From Lineus longissimus (taxonomy: Eukaryota > Nemertea > Pilidiophora > Heteronemertea > Lineidae): a DNA stretch of 64,000 nt. The notes beneath the pieces are model-generated. The model saw only the letters and a program-made list of their open reading frames with translations, was not told the DNA's origin and did no database searches. Both the position numbers and the translations under genes were made by a program. Every line of letters starts with the position of its first letter. Position 1 is the stretch's first letter. Shown here in pieces: positions 38,401 through 46,100 of the stretch. The stretch spans positions 12,462,001 to 12,526,000 of the forward strand of contig NC_088319.1 in the NCBI RefSeq assembly GCF_910592395.1, given 5' to 3'.

Positions 38401-38609
38401 GGTGTCATTAAGAGAGAGGTTCTATGGTATGTTGGTCTAAAGTAGGAATAATAAATACTGTGGTCTATTTTCAGGATATCTGTAAAGATTTTTCCAAGGT
38501 TCTAAGAAAGAAATTTGAGAATCCGGCCCCCACTAATTGGTCGCAAAAACATACAGAAGGAAAGGTCATGGAATATGTTGTCGATTACTTCAAAAATGAT
38601 GGACAATAA
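26498..38609 (+). CDS. hlB: J-domain / DEAH-box helicase fusion, 1066 aa
   Basis: Exons: 26498-27314, 27635-27783, 28807-28977, 29298-29380, 30075-30149, 30436-30602, 31116-31197, 31858-31941, 32648-32980, 33546-33689, 34038-34155, 34702-34800, 35135-35308, 35975-36139, 36584-36774, 37308-37437, 38059-38142, 38475-38609; 3201 nt without a stop. Residues 3-64: J-domain ([11 protein letters not shown] at 31-33), which in known proteins stimulates Hsp70. 84-201: Gly/Ser/Arg/Pro 11-mers; about 215-272: Asp/Glu/Ser-rich. Then a DHX36-like helicase: I GETGCGKT (about 338-345), II DEVH instead of [32 protein letters not shown]. The J exon ends in phase 1 and exon 2 starts with the two bases completing GAT, as in the paralogues, so the fusion is read directly. 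Exon 17 has 84 nt instead of 159, shortening the OB-fold region by 25 residues. Start: 26498 has A at -3; an in-frame ATG at 26465 is possible. Function as a fusion is unknown. Confidence 0.85.
26747..27099 (+). repeat. 33-bp coding minisatellite in hlB exon 1
   Basis: Nine units of about 33 bp ([11 protein letters not shown] and GAQA/GAQP variants) and two shortened 21-bp units (GGSSRPN), all in frame. Synonymous drift is very low, so array turnover is recent. Long open frames occur in other frames and on the other strand over the same DNA, a by-product of a repeat length divisible by three. Confidence 0.95.
27470..27585 (-). repeat. Repeat A fragment in hlB intron 1
   Basis: AAATTGGTTGTTTCCATTCA through CCTTAATAGAAAGGTTCTGC and TGTA; opposite core orientation to the copy at 13352. 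Confidence 0.8.
27849..28095 (+). mobile_element. Non-LTR retrotransposon 3' end (RT C-terminus)
   Basis: An open frame to TGA at 28038-28040 shows the typical C-terminal tail of CR1/L2/jockey-like ORF2 proteins ([27 protein letters not shown]), followed by CAGGCGCTTTACAAATAATA and an (ATT)n tail. Truncated at the 5' end. Lies in hlB intron 2. Confidence 0.85.
28508..28750 (+). mobile_element. tRNA-derived SINE (family 1) with LINE-like 3' tail
   Basis: Head: GTGACACAACGGTTGAGCG then a B-box-like CTGGTTCGATACC. The body ends TTGTAAAGCGCTTTGAGA and AAAAGCGCTATATAAA, closely resembling the tails of the LINE fragments in this gene, as expected if the SINE uses that LINE's machinery. Lies in hlB intron 2. 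Confidence 0.85.
30304..30412 (-). repeat. Repeat A, degenerate, in hlB intron 5
   Basis: AGTAGAATCTCCCTAAG, then TTTGGTCCCAAATTTGTCGT and TTCCATTGAATTTGA. It ends about 23 bases before exon 6. Confidence 0.7.
30794..31100 (+). mobile_element. Second non-LTR retrotransposon 3' end
   Basis: Frame 30794-30949 reads the RT C-terminal signature ([32 protein letters not shown], stop), then GTAAAGCGCTTAGAAG, AAGCGCTATAAATG and AATAATAAT. It ends at the pyrimidine tract of the exon 7 acceptor of hlB. Confidence 0.85.
31461..31694 (+). repeat. Repeat C copy in hlB intron 7
   Basis: TTAAAAGCCATTC at the left, AAAGTTTCAGCAAATTCATA inside, CATGACCCCTTTAA at the right; TTAA at both ends. Confidence 0.8.
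32118..32311 (+). repeat. Repeat B (194-bp foldback MITE), copy 1
   Basis: Inverted ends TATGTGACCC and GGGTCACATA, extended by a longer imperfect arm (CAGCAAAACCAGGCGC against GCGCCTGGTTTTGCTG). Further copies at 35753-35947 and 46121-46317. Lies in hlB intron 8. Confidence 0.9.
32384..32626 (+). repeat. Repeat C copy in hlB intron 8
   Basis: AAAGGCCGACCCCGTTTGTG at the left, CCAAGTTTCATCGAAATTGC inside; ends about 21 bases before exon 9. Ends degenerate. Confidence 0.75.
33360..33521 (-). repeat. Repeat A, complete, in hlB intron 9
   Basis: CAGTAGAACCTTTCTTTG to GATAGAGAGGTTCTACTGTA: both inverted termini present. It ends 24 bases before exon 10. Confidence 0.9.
33701..33895 (+). repeat. 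Repeat C copy in hlB intron 10
   Basis: TTAAGGCCTACACCGTTTGC at the left and ACTGTGTGCCAATTTAAA at the right; part of the middle is deleted. Starts 11 bases after the exon 10 donor. Confidence 0.8.
34596..34668 (-). mobile_element. tRNA-like SINE head, minus orientation
   Basis: Minus strand reads TAGCTCTATTGGTAAAGAGG (A box) and CTCTGGTTCAATCTC (B box), without a clear body. Lies in hlB intron 11, about 34 bases before exon 12. Not a functional tRNA: no acceptor stem seen. Confidence 0.55.
34882..35046 (-). repeat. Repeat A copy in hlB intron 12
   Basis: GGAACCTTCCTCAGCAGACG, CCAGTTTTGGGCCCAAAATGG, and GTCAGTCTCAAGGATGTCC. Its right end is cut by a repeat C remnant. Confidence 0.8.
35056..35109 (-). 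repeat. Repeat C remnant
   Basis: Only the terminal part is left, on the minus strand: GGGCGTACGCCATTTGTTAA and AAATTTGAAATTTAATATTG. It ends about 26 bases before hlB exon 13. Confidence 0.7.
35635..35752 (+). mobile_element. SINE family 1, 5'-truncated
   Basis: Matches the body of the 28508-28750 SINE (TTTCAACTGACCTAAAATGG, CCTTGGTTTCTGGATTAGG) and ends in TATTAAGCGCTATA. Directly joined to repeat B copy 2. Confidence 0.65.
35753..35947 (+). repeat. Repeat B (foldback MITE), copy 2
   Basis: TATGTGACCCACCACGACAG at the left and GTCGTGGTGGGTCACATA at the right, perfect 18-base termini. It ends 27 bases before hlB exon 14. Confidence 0.9.
36180..36359. repeat. Repeat D (MITE), copy 1
   Basis: Termini TACAGTCCAAGTCCCAATTG and GTTGTGATTAGGACTGTA are inverted repeats bounded by TA. 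Lies in hlB intron 14. Confidence 0.85.
36472..36562 (+). repeat. Repeat A, short complete form, in hlB intron 14
   Basis: TACAGTAGAACCTCTCTATC to GGAAGGTTCCACAGTA, with the centre deleted to about 91 bp. It ends 22 bases before exon 15. Confidence 0.85.
36796..37058 (+). repeat. Repeat C, full length, in hlB intron 15
   Basis: TTTAAAGGCCTACATGTAC at the left and GAATGGCGTACCTCTTTAAA at the right. CAGCAAATTT is locally duplicated inside. Starts about 21 bases after the exon 15 donor. Confidence 0.85.
37186..37220 (+). repeat. GT microsatellite followed by poly-G
   Basis: GTGTGTGTGCGTGTGTG runs into 14 consecutive G. A similar GTGTGCGTGTGTGTGTGG lies at about 37498-37520. Intron 15-16 region of hlB. 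Confidence 0.8.
37586..37774 (+). repeat. 27-bp x 7 minisatellite in hlB intron 16
   Basis: Seven units of ATGTCATATCCTCAAGTCGT plus AGCAACA. They keep a frame open only because the unit is a multiple of three; the array lies between exons 16 and 17 and has no splice context. Confidence 0.9.
38170..38275 (+). repeat. Repeat C, truncated, beside shortened exon 17 of hlB
   Basis: TTAAAGGCCCATGCTG start and TGAATTTGAAAATTTCCAAT; cut at the right by a repeat A copy. It begins 27 bases after the exon 17 donor. Confidence 0.75.
38276..38431 (-). repeat. Repeat A in hlB intron 17
   Basis: CACTAGTTTTGGTCTCAAAT, CCTCTATTGAGGACAGCAC, and GAGAGGTTCTATGGTA at the end. Nested against repeat C. Confidence 0.8.
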
Positions 38610-38749
38610 CCAAAGAATCTTGGAAACGAACTTTGACTTGGACTATACTTAGGTCAAAGCATGGATTTGAATTTATAATGTCTCTGCCATGGAGTGTTGA
38701 TTTTTAGGATCCAACATTTTATCTTTGCTGTTGGTCTCACCAGTATTAC

Positions 38750-39080
38750 TGTAAAGGCATTACTGTACTGGTATTATTGTACCAGTATTACTGTAAAGGT
38801 CTTACTGTTAAGGAGTAGTTGTAGCATATTTTAAAACCATAATTTTTATCCATTTTCTTCCGATCTAGTGTTAGCAAGTATTAAATTAGATTCCTTAAGT
38901 CTTACTGTAAAGGTATTACTGTAAAGGTATTACTGTAAATGTATTACTGTAAAGGTCTTACTGTTAAGGTATTACTGTTAAGGTATTACTGTTAATGAGT
39001 TGTAGCATTTTTTTTTTTACTATGACATATTACTGTGAATGTGCTAATGTGAATGTGTTACTGTAAAGGTATTGGCGAAT
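38750..39080 (+). repeat. ATTACTGTAAAGGT simple tandem repeat
   Basis: At least ten irregular units of TATTACTGTAAAGG or GTTAAGG type after the hlB stop, probably in its 3'UTR. Confidence 0.85.
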
Positions 39081-39130
39081 GTTTACTGTAAAGTGTGGAT
39101 TTAAGTAGTGTGTGGTCTCACTTTGAAAAG

Positions 39131-39295
39131 TACTGTCCATTTTCATCACGTCTATAATGTCGCCATTGACGCGCTGCGCGAACTATTGAGAGATAAGCCT
39201 GCCACTGGTGCGTCACTGGTCCGTCACTGGCACATAGATTACAAGTTACTTACGCGAAGCAGGAAAGATGGATGTCAATTGTGATTTGGACTGTA
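39131..39295. repeat. Repeat D, degenerate copy
   Basis: The right terminus GTCAATTGTGATTTGGACTG is well kept; the left (TACTGTCCATTTTCATCACG) is worn. The interior shares GACGCG and ACGCGAAGCAG blocks with the copy at 60215. Confidence 0.7.
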
Positions 39296-39724
39296 GTTCT
39301 CATATGATTTCCTATACACTTGTAGTCACGTAGTTCATGTAGAAATGGTGTTTTTCAACATTTTAAAGGGACAATATAGGCAGCAGCTAGGCAGGCAATA
39401 TAAAGTTACACAAAGTCACCATTAGGAGTCTCTCACATCGCACAGGACGTCGAAATGATTCTCGCTTGTACGAGGAATACATTTAGTGCTAAATCAGACG
39501 TGACCCAGGGCCCTCACTGTGTATATTAGTCACCTGAAGATAGCCAAATAAGCCCCTCTGCTCCTGCCTATAGTCCCCCTTTAACATCTTCAAATAAATC
39601 AGTGTTATAATTACTGTAAAGTAGTGTTTTTTAACTAATCTTTTCTTCAAGATTGTGAAGCTTTGGGTGAATAAAAACACCTGAGGGAAAGAGCCAATAA
39701 ATATTTCCTCACAGACTACAGCCT

Positions 39725-39893
39725 GAGTGGAACCTCCCTCAGTGGACACCTCTCTATTATGGACCACCTCTCTATCAAGGACAACAGTTTTGGTCCCAAA
39801 TTGGTCGTTTCCATTCATTTTGACCTCCCTAATCATGACACTTCTCTATTAAGGACACCACTGGGCTGTCCTTAATAGAGAGGTTCTACTGTA
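39725..39893 (-). repeat. Repeat A, complete
   Basis: GTGGAACCTCCCTCAGTGGA to AATAGAGAGGTTCTACTGTA, with TTTTGGTCCCAAATTGGTCG in the centre. Intergenic, upstream of hlC. Confidence 0.85.
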
Positions 39894-39899
39894 ATTGTA

Positions 39900-40045
39900 T
39901 AGCTGTCTCCACAACGGCAAAATTCAACAATGGCAACAATTGTCTCGACATGAAAATACTATCCATACCAAGTTTCAGCAAATTTGTATGCATGATAACT
40001 GCGCTAGAGCATTTTGTATACGGTGCACCCTATGAATGGTGGCCT
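39900..40045 (+). repeat. Repeat C remnant upstream of hlC
   Basis: Retains CCAAGTTTCAGCAAATTTGT and GCATGATAACTGCGCTAGAG; ends worn. About 125 bases before the hlC start. Confidence 0.65.
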
Positions 40046-40169
40046 CATTAGCATAATTTATTCAAACATGGGGAATCCCCCATTTCCAAGAAATCATTCT
40101 GTGATTTGGTTCTGCTCTTGATTTCAAAAGCTTTATGTTGTAACATTTCTAGATACAAAGAGGAAAAAG

Positions 40170-43100
40170 ATGGCTCAGCGACGACATGGTAAGTACTTTG
40201 AGGCACTTAATTGCAATTTACATATTTTTAAGCACTTTTTCATTAAAGTGCTTTGGCCGGTGGGCAACTATTGATAATCTATAGGCACTGTGCACAGGCA
40301 CCACCATTTGGGCTAGAACTTGAAATTCTGAAGCAATTAGAGCTCCTTCAAAATGAAGTGAATGCCAATTTCAAGGGTGGGAGTTTGTTGTTTTGTTTGC
40401 CCAAGAACAGCCTCCCAGGTTTTAAGTGTTAAATGGGCAATCACTTCGTTTCGAAGGCGTTGTAATTGCCATAGGTTTTCATGGTCATTATTGGTCAAAC
40501 CTTAATCTCAAATTAGGGGAAACAAAACCATTTCAGTCTAATGCAGACTGGTATAGCCTTCATTCGACTTGTACAAAGGTCAATCTTGCCTCTTATTTTA
40601 GCCCTACAGGAACGGGTGCGATTTTCCTAATGTTGCTGCCATGGTCACGTCCGATTCACTTTTTCAGTTCAAGAAACAATGCGAAGATTAAATTTGAATG
40701 CCTCGCCCCCGCCGCCAACTGAAGACAAAGACGACCGATTCAGACGCGAGTTGGAAGAGAAACAAAACAATGAACATTACCAGAAAATGCAGGAAATTAG
40801 AAAAAAACTACCAGTTTATGATAATGCAAAGGTAAATTCTGCTTGGTCAGCTCATTGCCTGTTTTGATTTCTATGATTTCTTTGGGGGGGGGGGGTATTG
40901 CTGCCCCTAGTTACGGGGATTGGTGCCCCTTTTGGGGTGATTGGTACCCCCTATTTGGGGGGATTGGTGCCCCTCATTTGATTTCCCTAAATAATTTATA
41001 TACAAAACTGTGACTGTTACCAGATGTAAAAGATAGTACACTTATGATGACTCTCTTCAACAGGGTTGGTTTCCTCTTGGGTGTCCGGTTTCCTCCTACT
41101 TTCATGTACATTACATTTATAGAGCTGATAATATCCTATTTGATCTCGGCTCGCAACTCAATGTTAAAAAAAGGAAAATTGCTATGATTTGGGCTTTGGT
41201 GTAAATTGTGCTCCCCCATCCTTATTCCAGCTCATCTGTGGCACGATAGCAGCCAGGAAGAACCAGGTTGTGGTGATCAGCGGGGAGACGGGCTGTGGGA
41301 AAAGTACTCAGGTGCCTCAGTTTATCCTTGATGATTACATCATGAATGGTATGGGGTCACACTGCCGTATTGTGTGTACCCAGCCGAGACGGATTAGCAC
41401 CATAAATGTGAGTATTGAGATAGGGTATCAGTATCTGACGCCATGAGGCACACAAGTAAAGCGAGTCCATCCCCAATTGTATCATTCATAGCCCTGGGCA
41501 GATAGTGTCTTTAGTTGACCGGCTTTAGTCGACATCTTGAAAGAACTATACTCTGTTTCTAAGTCAGGGGTAGAATATTGGCTAATAGCGGGAACGACAG
41601 GGTTGCAGAAGGTCTGTATGCGGAACAGTCAAACCAAACAAAGAGAAGTCTAGATATGTGAAACAGAGTATTACTCTGCAGCATTGGTGCGGCCTACCCT
41701 CAAGGATCGTTAGGTGAATGTGATCTGGTCACATTCCCAAATTCAACTAAGTACCTTTGGGTTGGCCAGAACAATATGAAGAATACTTTAGAGGCCCTTT
41801 AGTAGTTGGTAAGCGACTCGATTTCATTATCTGTTTCAGTTAGCGCACCGCGTTGCTGAGGAAAGAGCAGAAAGATGTGGTGGAGATAACAGCAGTGTTG
41901 GATACCAAATAAGGCTTGAGGCGTGAGTATTATCAGATTTTGTCTGTCGGAGTGGCGTAGTTGAAACGTAAGCACCTGTCCCGTCTGAGGTCACAGGTCC
42001 GATTCTCGGTCGGTCCTGGCATGCTCATGTGATATAGAGGGAGACTCTCTTTGACAGCGTACTATGTTCCCTCCAGGGTCGTCAGTTTCCTCCTTCTTAC
42101 ATTACAACTGCCCAATATTGTTTATAGAGCTAATAGTGTCCTTGCTCTGAACATGAAATATATTTAAAATTGATATTTTTTTGTATATCACGTTAACTGA
42201 ACTTAACCTTTTTATCCTAATTTAGTTGTTTATTGCAGTGAAAAACCCAGAGAGAATGGGTCCATCCTGTTCTGTACAACTGGAATCATGCTAAAAAGAC
42301 TAGAATCTGACAAGTAAGTTGATACGGTGGACCCCACCACAGAGAAATTGCCACAAGCAAAACCCCTCCAGCAATTGACAGGTCAGTTGAAAAGTAATAG
42401 AAATTCAAAGTATACTGTAAGAGGCTGACATTGGCCCAAAGTGGGGTAAAGCGGCCCCATACATTTTTCAACCTACAGCTTGAATCATACAAGGTAAATT
42501 TTCTATTTCAAATGAATCACTGTTCAATAAGGTGTTAAAAGATTACTCAGAGGCCTAAAATGATCATAGTATAACCTGAGTAATATAATCTGGGAGGCGG
42601 GGCAATTTCACCCCAGGACCACTATCACCCCACTTAACAATACTTCTATAATCATCTTTTCAGGTACCTGGACAGGGTGTCTCACCTCATTCTAGACGAA
42701 ATTCACGAGCGTGATATCAACTCTGAACTGCTGCTGATTATCATGAAGGAAATTCTACCGCACCGAGAGAACATGAAACTCATCTTAATGAGCGCAACAC
42801 TGAGAGCAGAACTATTTTCTCAGTATTACAGTGAGTACAGTAGTACCTCTCTATTAAGAACCCCCTTGGGACTGACAAGTACTTGATAGAGAGGTCTCCT
42901 GATTAGAGAGGTCAATTCGAAGCGAAACCACCAATTTCTAGTGTAAACACTCTAGAAAATCTACCACATTACCAAAAGTAGTGCAGTGAAACCTATCTTA
43001 GCTGATACCTCTCTGCTAAGGAGACCCTCTCTACTAAGGACACGTACTGCTTTGGTCTTAAATTGGTCATTTCAATTTCACACGACACAGCCTTCCAAAC

Positions 43101-46100
43101 ACCCTTCTTTCCTCTTTTTTCAGATAACTGTCCTATGTTGGAGATACCTGGGAGAATCTACCCTGTCCAGGAATACAACTTGGAGGATGTGGTGGAGATG
43201 ATCAGGTAGGTTACTTATATAGCCTAGGGATACCCTAATCTGAGAGCCAAGAGCCATCATGAGCCATGAGCCATGAGAGCCCAAGCCAGAGCCAAGACTC
43301 TAAGATCCAAGTGCCAGGAAAGCCACGAGCCAAATAAAAAGTATAGGCTGAATGAATATACAAGTACTACCGGTGATTAGAAATAAAGTTATCTTGTAAC
43401 TGTTTTGGATGTTGTCAAAAATTGCTACCTGGACAGTGTATTGTCAGCTGCTGTCTATCATGCGGCCTGGAGTTTTTTATTTATGTATTTCAGCTGAGCC
43501 CTTTGGCCTCTTGTTTTAGTTGTACTATTATCAATTGATTCTTGCTTCCAGCTACAACCATCGTACAGAATATAGACCTGCCCCACGCAAACCTGAACGG
43601 CGGGCATTTGAAGCTTGGCTACACAGTCTCGACCCAGTCAAGTAAGTGCTAGATCTGTTGCGGTGTGTCACAGCTTTATTGCCGAACCTTTGACTGAGGA
43701 GGTCATGGGTTCAAAACCCTCCTGTAAGGAGGGGTCATGTCGTAGGCCCTGTTTGCAAGAGGATGTCTCTTCCTCAGTCCCCGATGGTTCCTACTTGTCA
43801 TTTTGATCCTCTGGCCGGGTCGTTCCCTGCCGGGCTTCAAACAGAGCGCAGTGGTGGAGAAATTAGAGTTGAATCATTTCAGCCTGTCCACATTGCGACT
43901 GTGAAGGACTGAACTATGACTTGCCACCCACTCTCAATGACAAAGAAAGAAAACATGCATTTTTAAGCTATCATTCTATTGAGTTGTTCCTTATATCATC
44001 CTTTTCGTTAGTATTTTTCTTGCGTCCAGGCTGATTTTGACGCCAAGAATCTTACCGTTCCAGATATTCTGATACGACAAAAAGGATTGTCGATGAGCTT
44101 TCAAGTAGCAACGATATCGCTCTTCATCTCGTCAAGGAACTCATCAGATACATCTCCCAGACGCAGGGCGATGGCGCGATCCTCGTCTTTATGCCCGGTT
44201 GGGGTCCAATGGCTGAGCTCCAGGACATGATGATGAAAGAACAGCTGTTCAAATCGGATTGTTTTGTTTTTCACCTTATGCATAGTGGATTGATGTCCAC
44301 TGAGGATCTCCAGAAGGCCTTTGAATGTCCAGCGGAGGGAGTGCGGAAAGTTGTCATTGCGACCAACGTGGCAGAAACCAGGTATAACGTGAGAATTTCA
44401 TGGAAGCTTAGAGGACGTTTTATCATTAGAGAAATTTATTTTCATTGAAGGACTTTATTTTCATTAGAGGACATTTTTTCAAAAGATTGAATTAGAAAAT
44501 TTCTGAGTGCGTAAATAAGTACCAATTATGAATTTATGATTTAATTTCAGTCTTACAATAGATGATATTGTGTACGTCATTGACTGTGGCAAAGTGAACT
44601 TGAAAATGTATGAAGTTCGACGGAATCTCTCCGAGTTGAGGACGGTACCGAACTGCCTCGCTAACTGCCGGCAGAGAAAGGGGCGGGCAGGAAGGTAGGA
44701 AATGTAAAATTAGTACATGATAACATAATTTAATGCCATGTTTTTACATGTATCTTAAAGGGGGCTTTGCATACATATATCTTAAAGGGACAACTTGGGC
44801 ATGGGATTTGGTGCATGAGGATAGTACCCCTGCTTGCCACTTGGTTCAGCCACCTAGGAGTGATGTGATGAACTTATATAATTGCACTTGGCAATGCATC
44901 TTGTGATCAAAGTCAGTAATTCCGGTTAACATATGCAACTATTCTTGTGAGAACTTAATAATTTTGTGATGTTATCATCTAATTCATCATAAGAGTATGT
45001 CACGTTGCCCCCAAAATGTTGTCATGAATACAACAGTTGGGATTTGGCTGATGGCCTACACTAGTTCATTTCATTATTTCCTTTCATGGATTTCAGACTA
45101 AGGCCTGGTGTTTGCTACTACCTGTTTACGAGTTTTGAGCATAAACGACTCAAAGAGTACCATGAGCCAGAGATCCTGCGAATCCGATTGGAGGAATTGT
45201 GCTTACAGATAAAGGTAGTGGACCCCCTTATTCACGGCCTCATATGTTGGCAAAAACACACTTGTTAGATTTTGCTTCCATCATTTCTGCAAATGGTTGC
45301 ATTTACCTTTATCAAATAGTAAATTGAACATTTTTGTAATATTTCAGTTATTGAGGCCCGACGACAAGATCATCCCATTCCTAGACAATGCAATGAAGGC
45401 ACCTCCACGCAGCACAGTTGAGAAGTCTATCGAGCTCCTCTTCCAATTGGTAAGTTATCTGTACCGCATTCTCTTCGTTCCTCCATCTGTTCTACTTCTT
45501 CTTCTGCTGTGTTCAACCTGCCTCAACTATTAGCTACAGTCCTGTGGCCGAGATGAAGTGGCTTGTCATTTCGAGTTCATGCTATGTTCCCCACAGTTTT
45601 CCTCGACATTGGTTCTGCGCCCAGTCTGCTGTGTCCCTTGATCCTACCCTTGTGTTCACTAAGCTTTAGGATGAACCCTTGTGTATTGAATTGGGGGACG
45701 TCCCTGTTCGTTTCGAGCACACCCACAGTAAAATCATCATCTTATACTGGACTCTGGTCCCAGCGTTATTAAACTCACACAACCGAAACTAACATTAAAA
45801 ATTCTCAACCTTTCAGAATGCTTTTGAAGGTGACGAAAAGCTCACCCCTCTGGGCACTCAATTGGCTCAAATGCCTGTCAACCCGCAGATAAGCAAGATG
45901 ATCGTATTTGCAGCAGTGTTCTGTTGTCTTGATCCGATCCTTACAGTGGCAGCATGTATTGACTATAAGTCGCCATGTTACATGCCAAAGGTAAGTCAGG
46001 ATGCACCTGCTGGAAATCATGGGACTCAGTTGTTTGTGAGGTCCCACTCAGGGAGCCGCTGCTGCACCAAATTCATATCACGTTCTCACGGCCGAAATGG

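Larger units (their letters stand above)
38610..40169. other. Intergenic region between hlB and hlC
   Basis: Holds the hlB 3'UTR, an ATTACTGTAAAGGT simple repeat (38750-39080), a degenerate repeat D (39131-39295), a complete repeat A (39725-39893) and a repeat C remnant (39900-40045). AATAAA candidates lie near 39592 and 39670. No additional gene seen. Confidence 0.6.
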
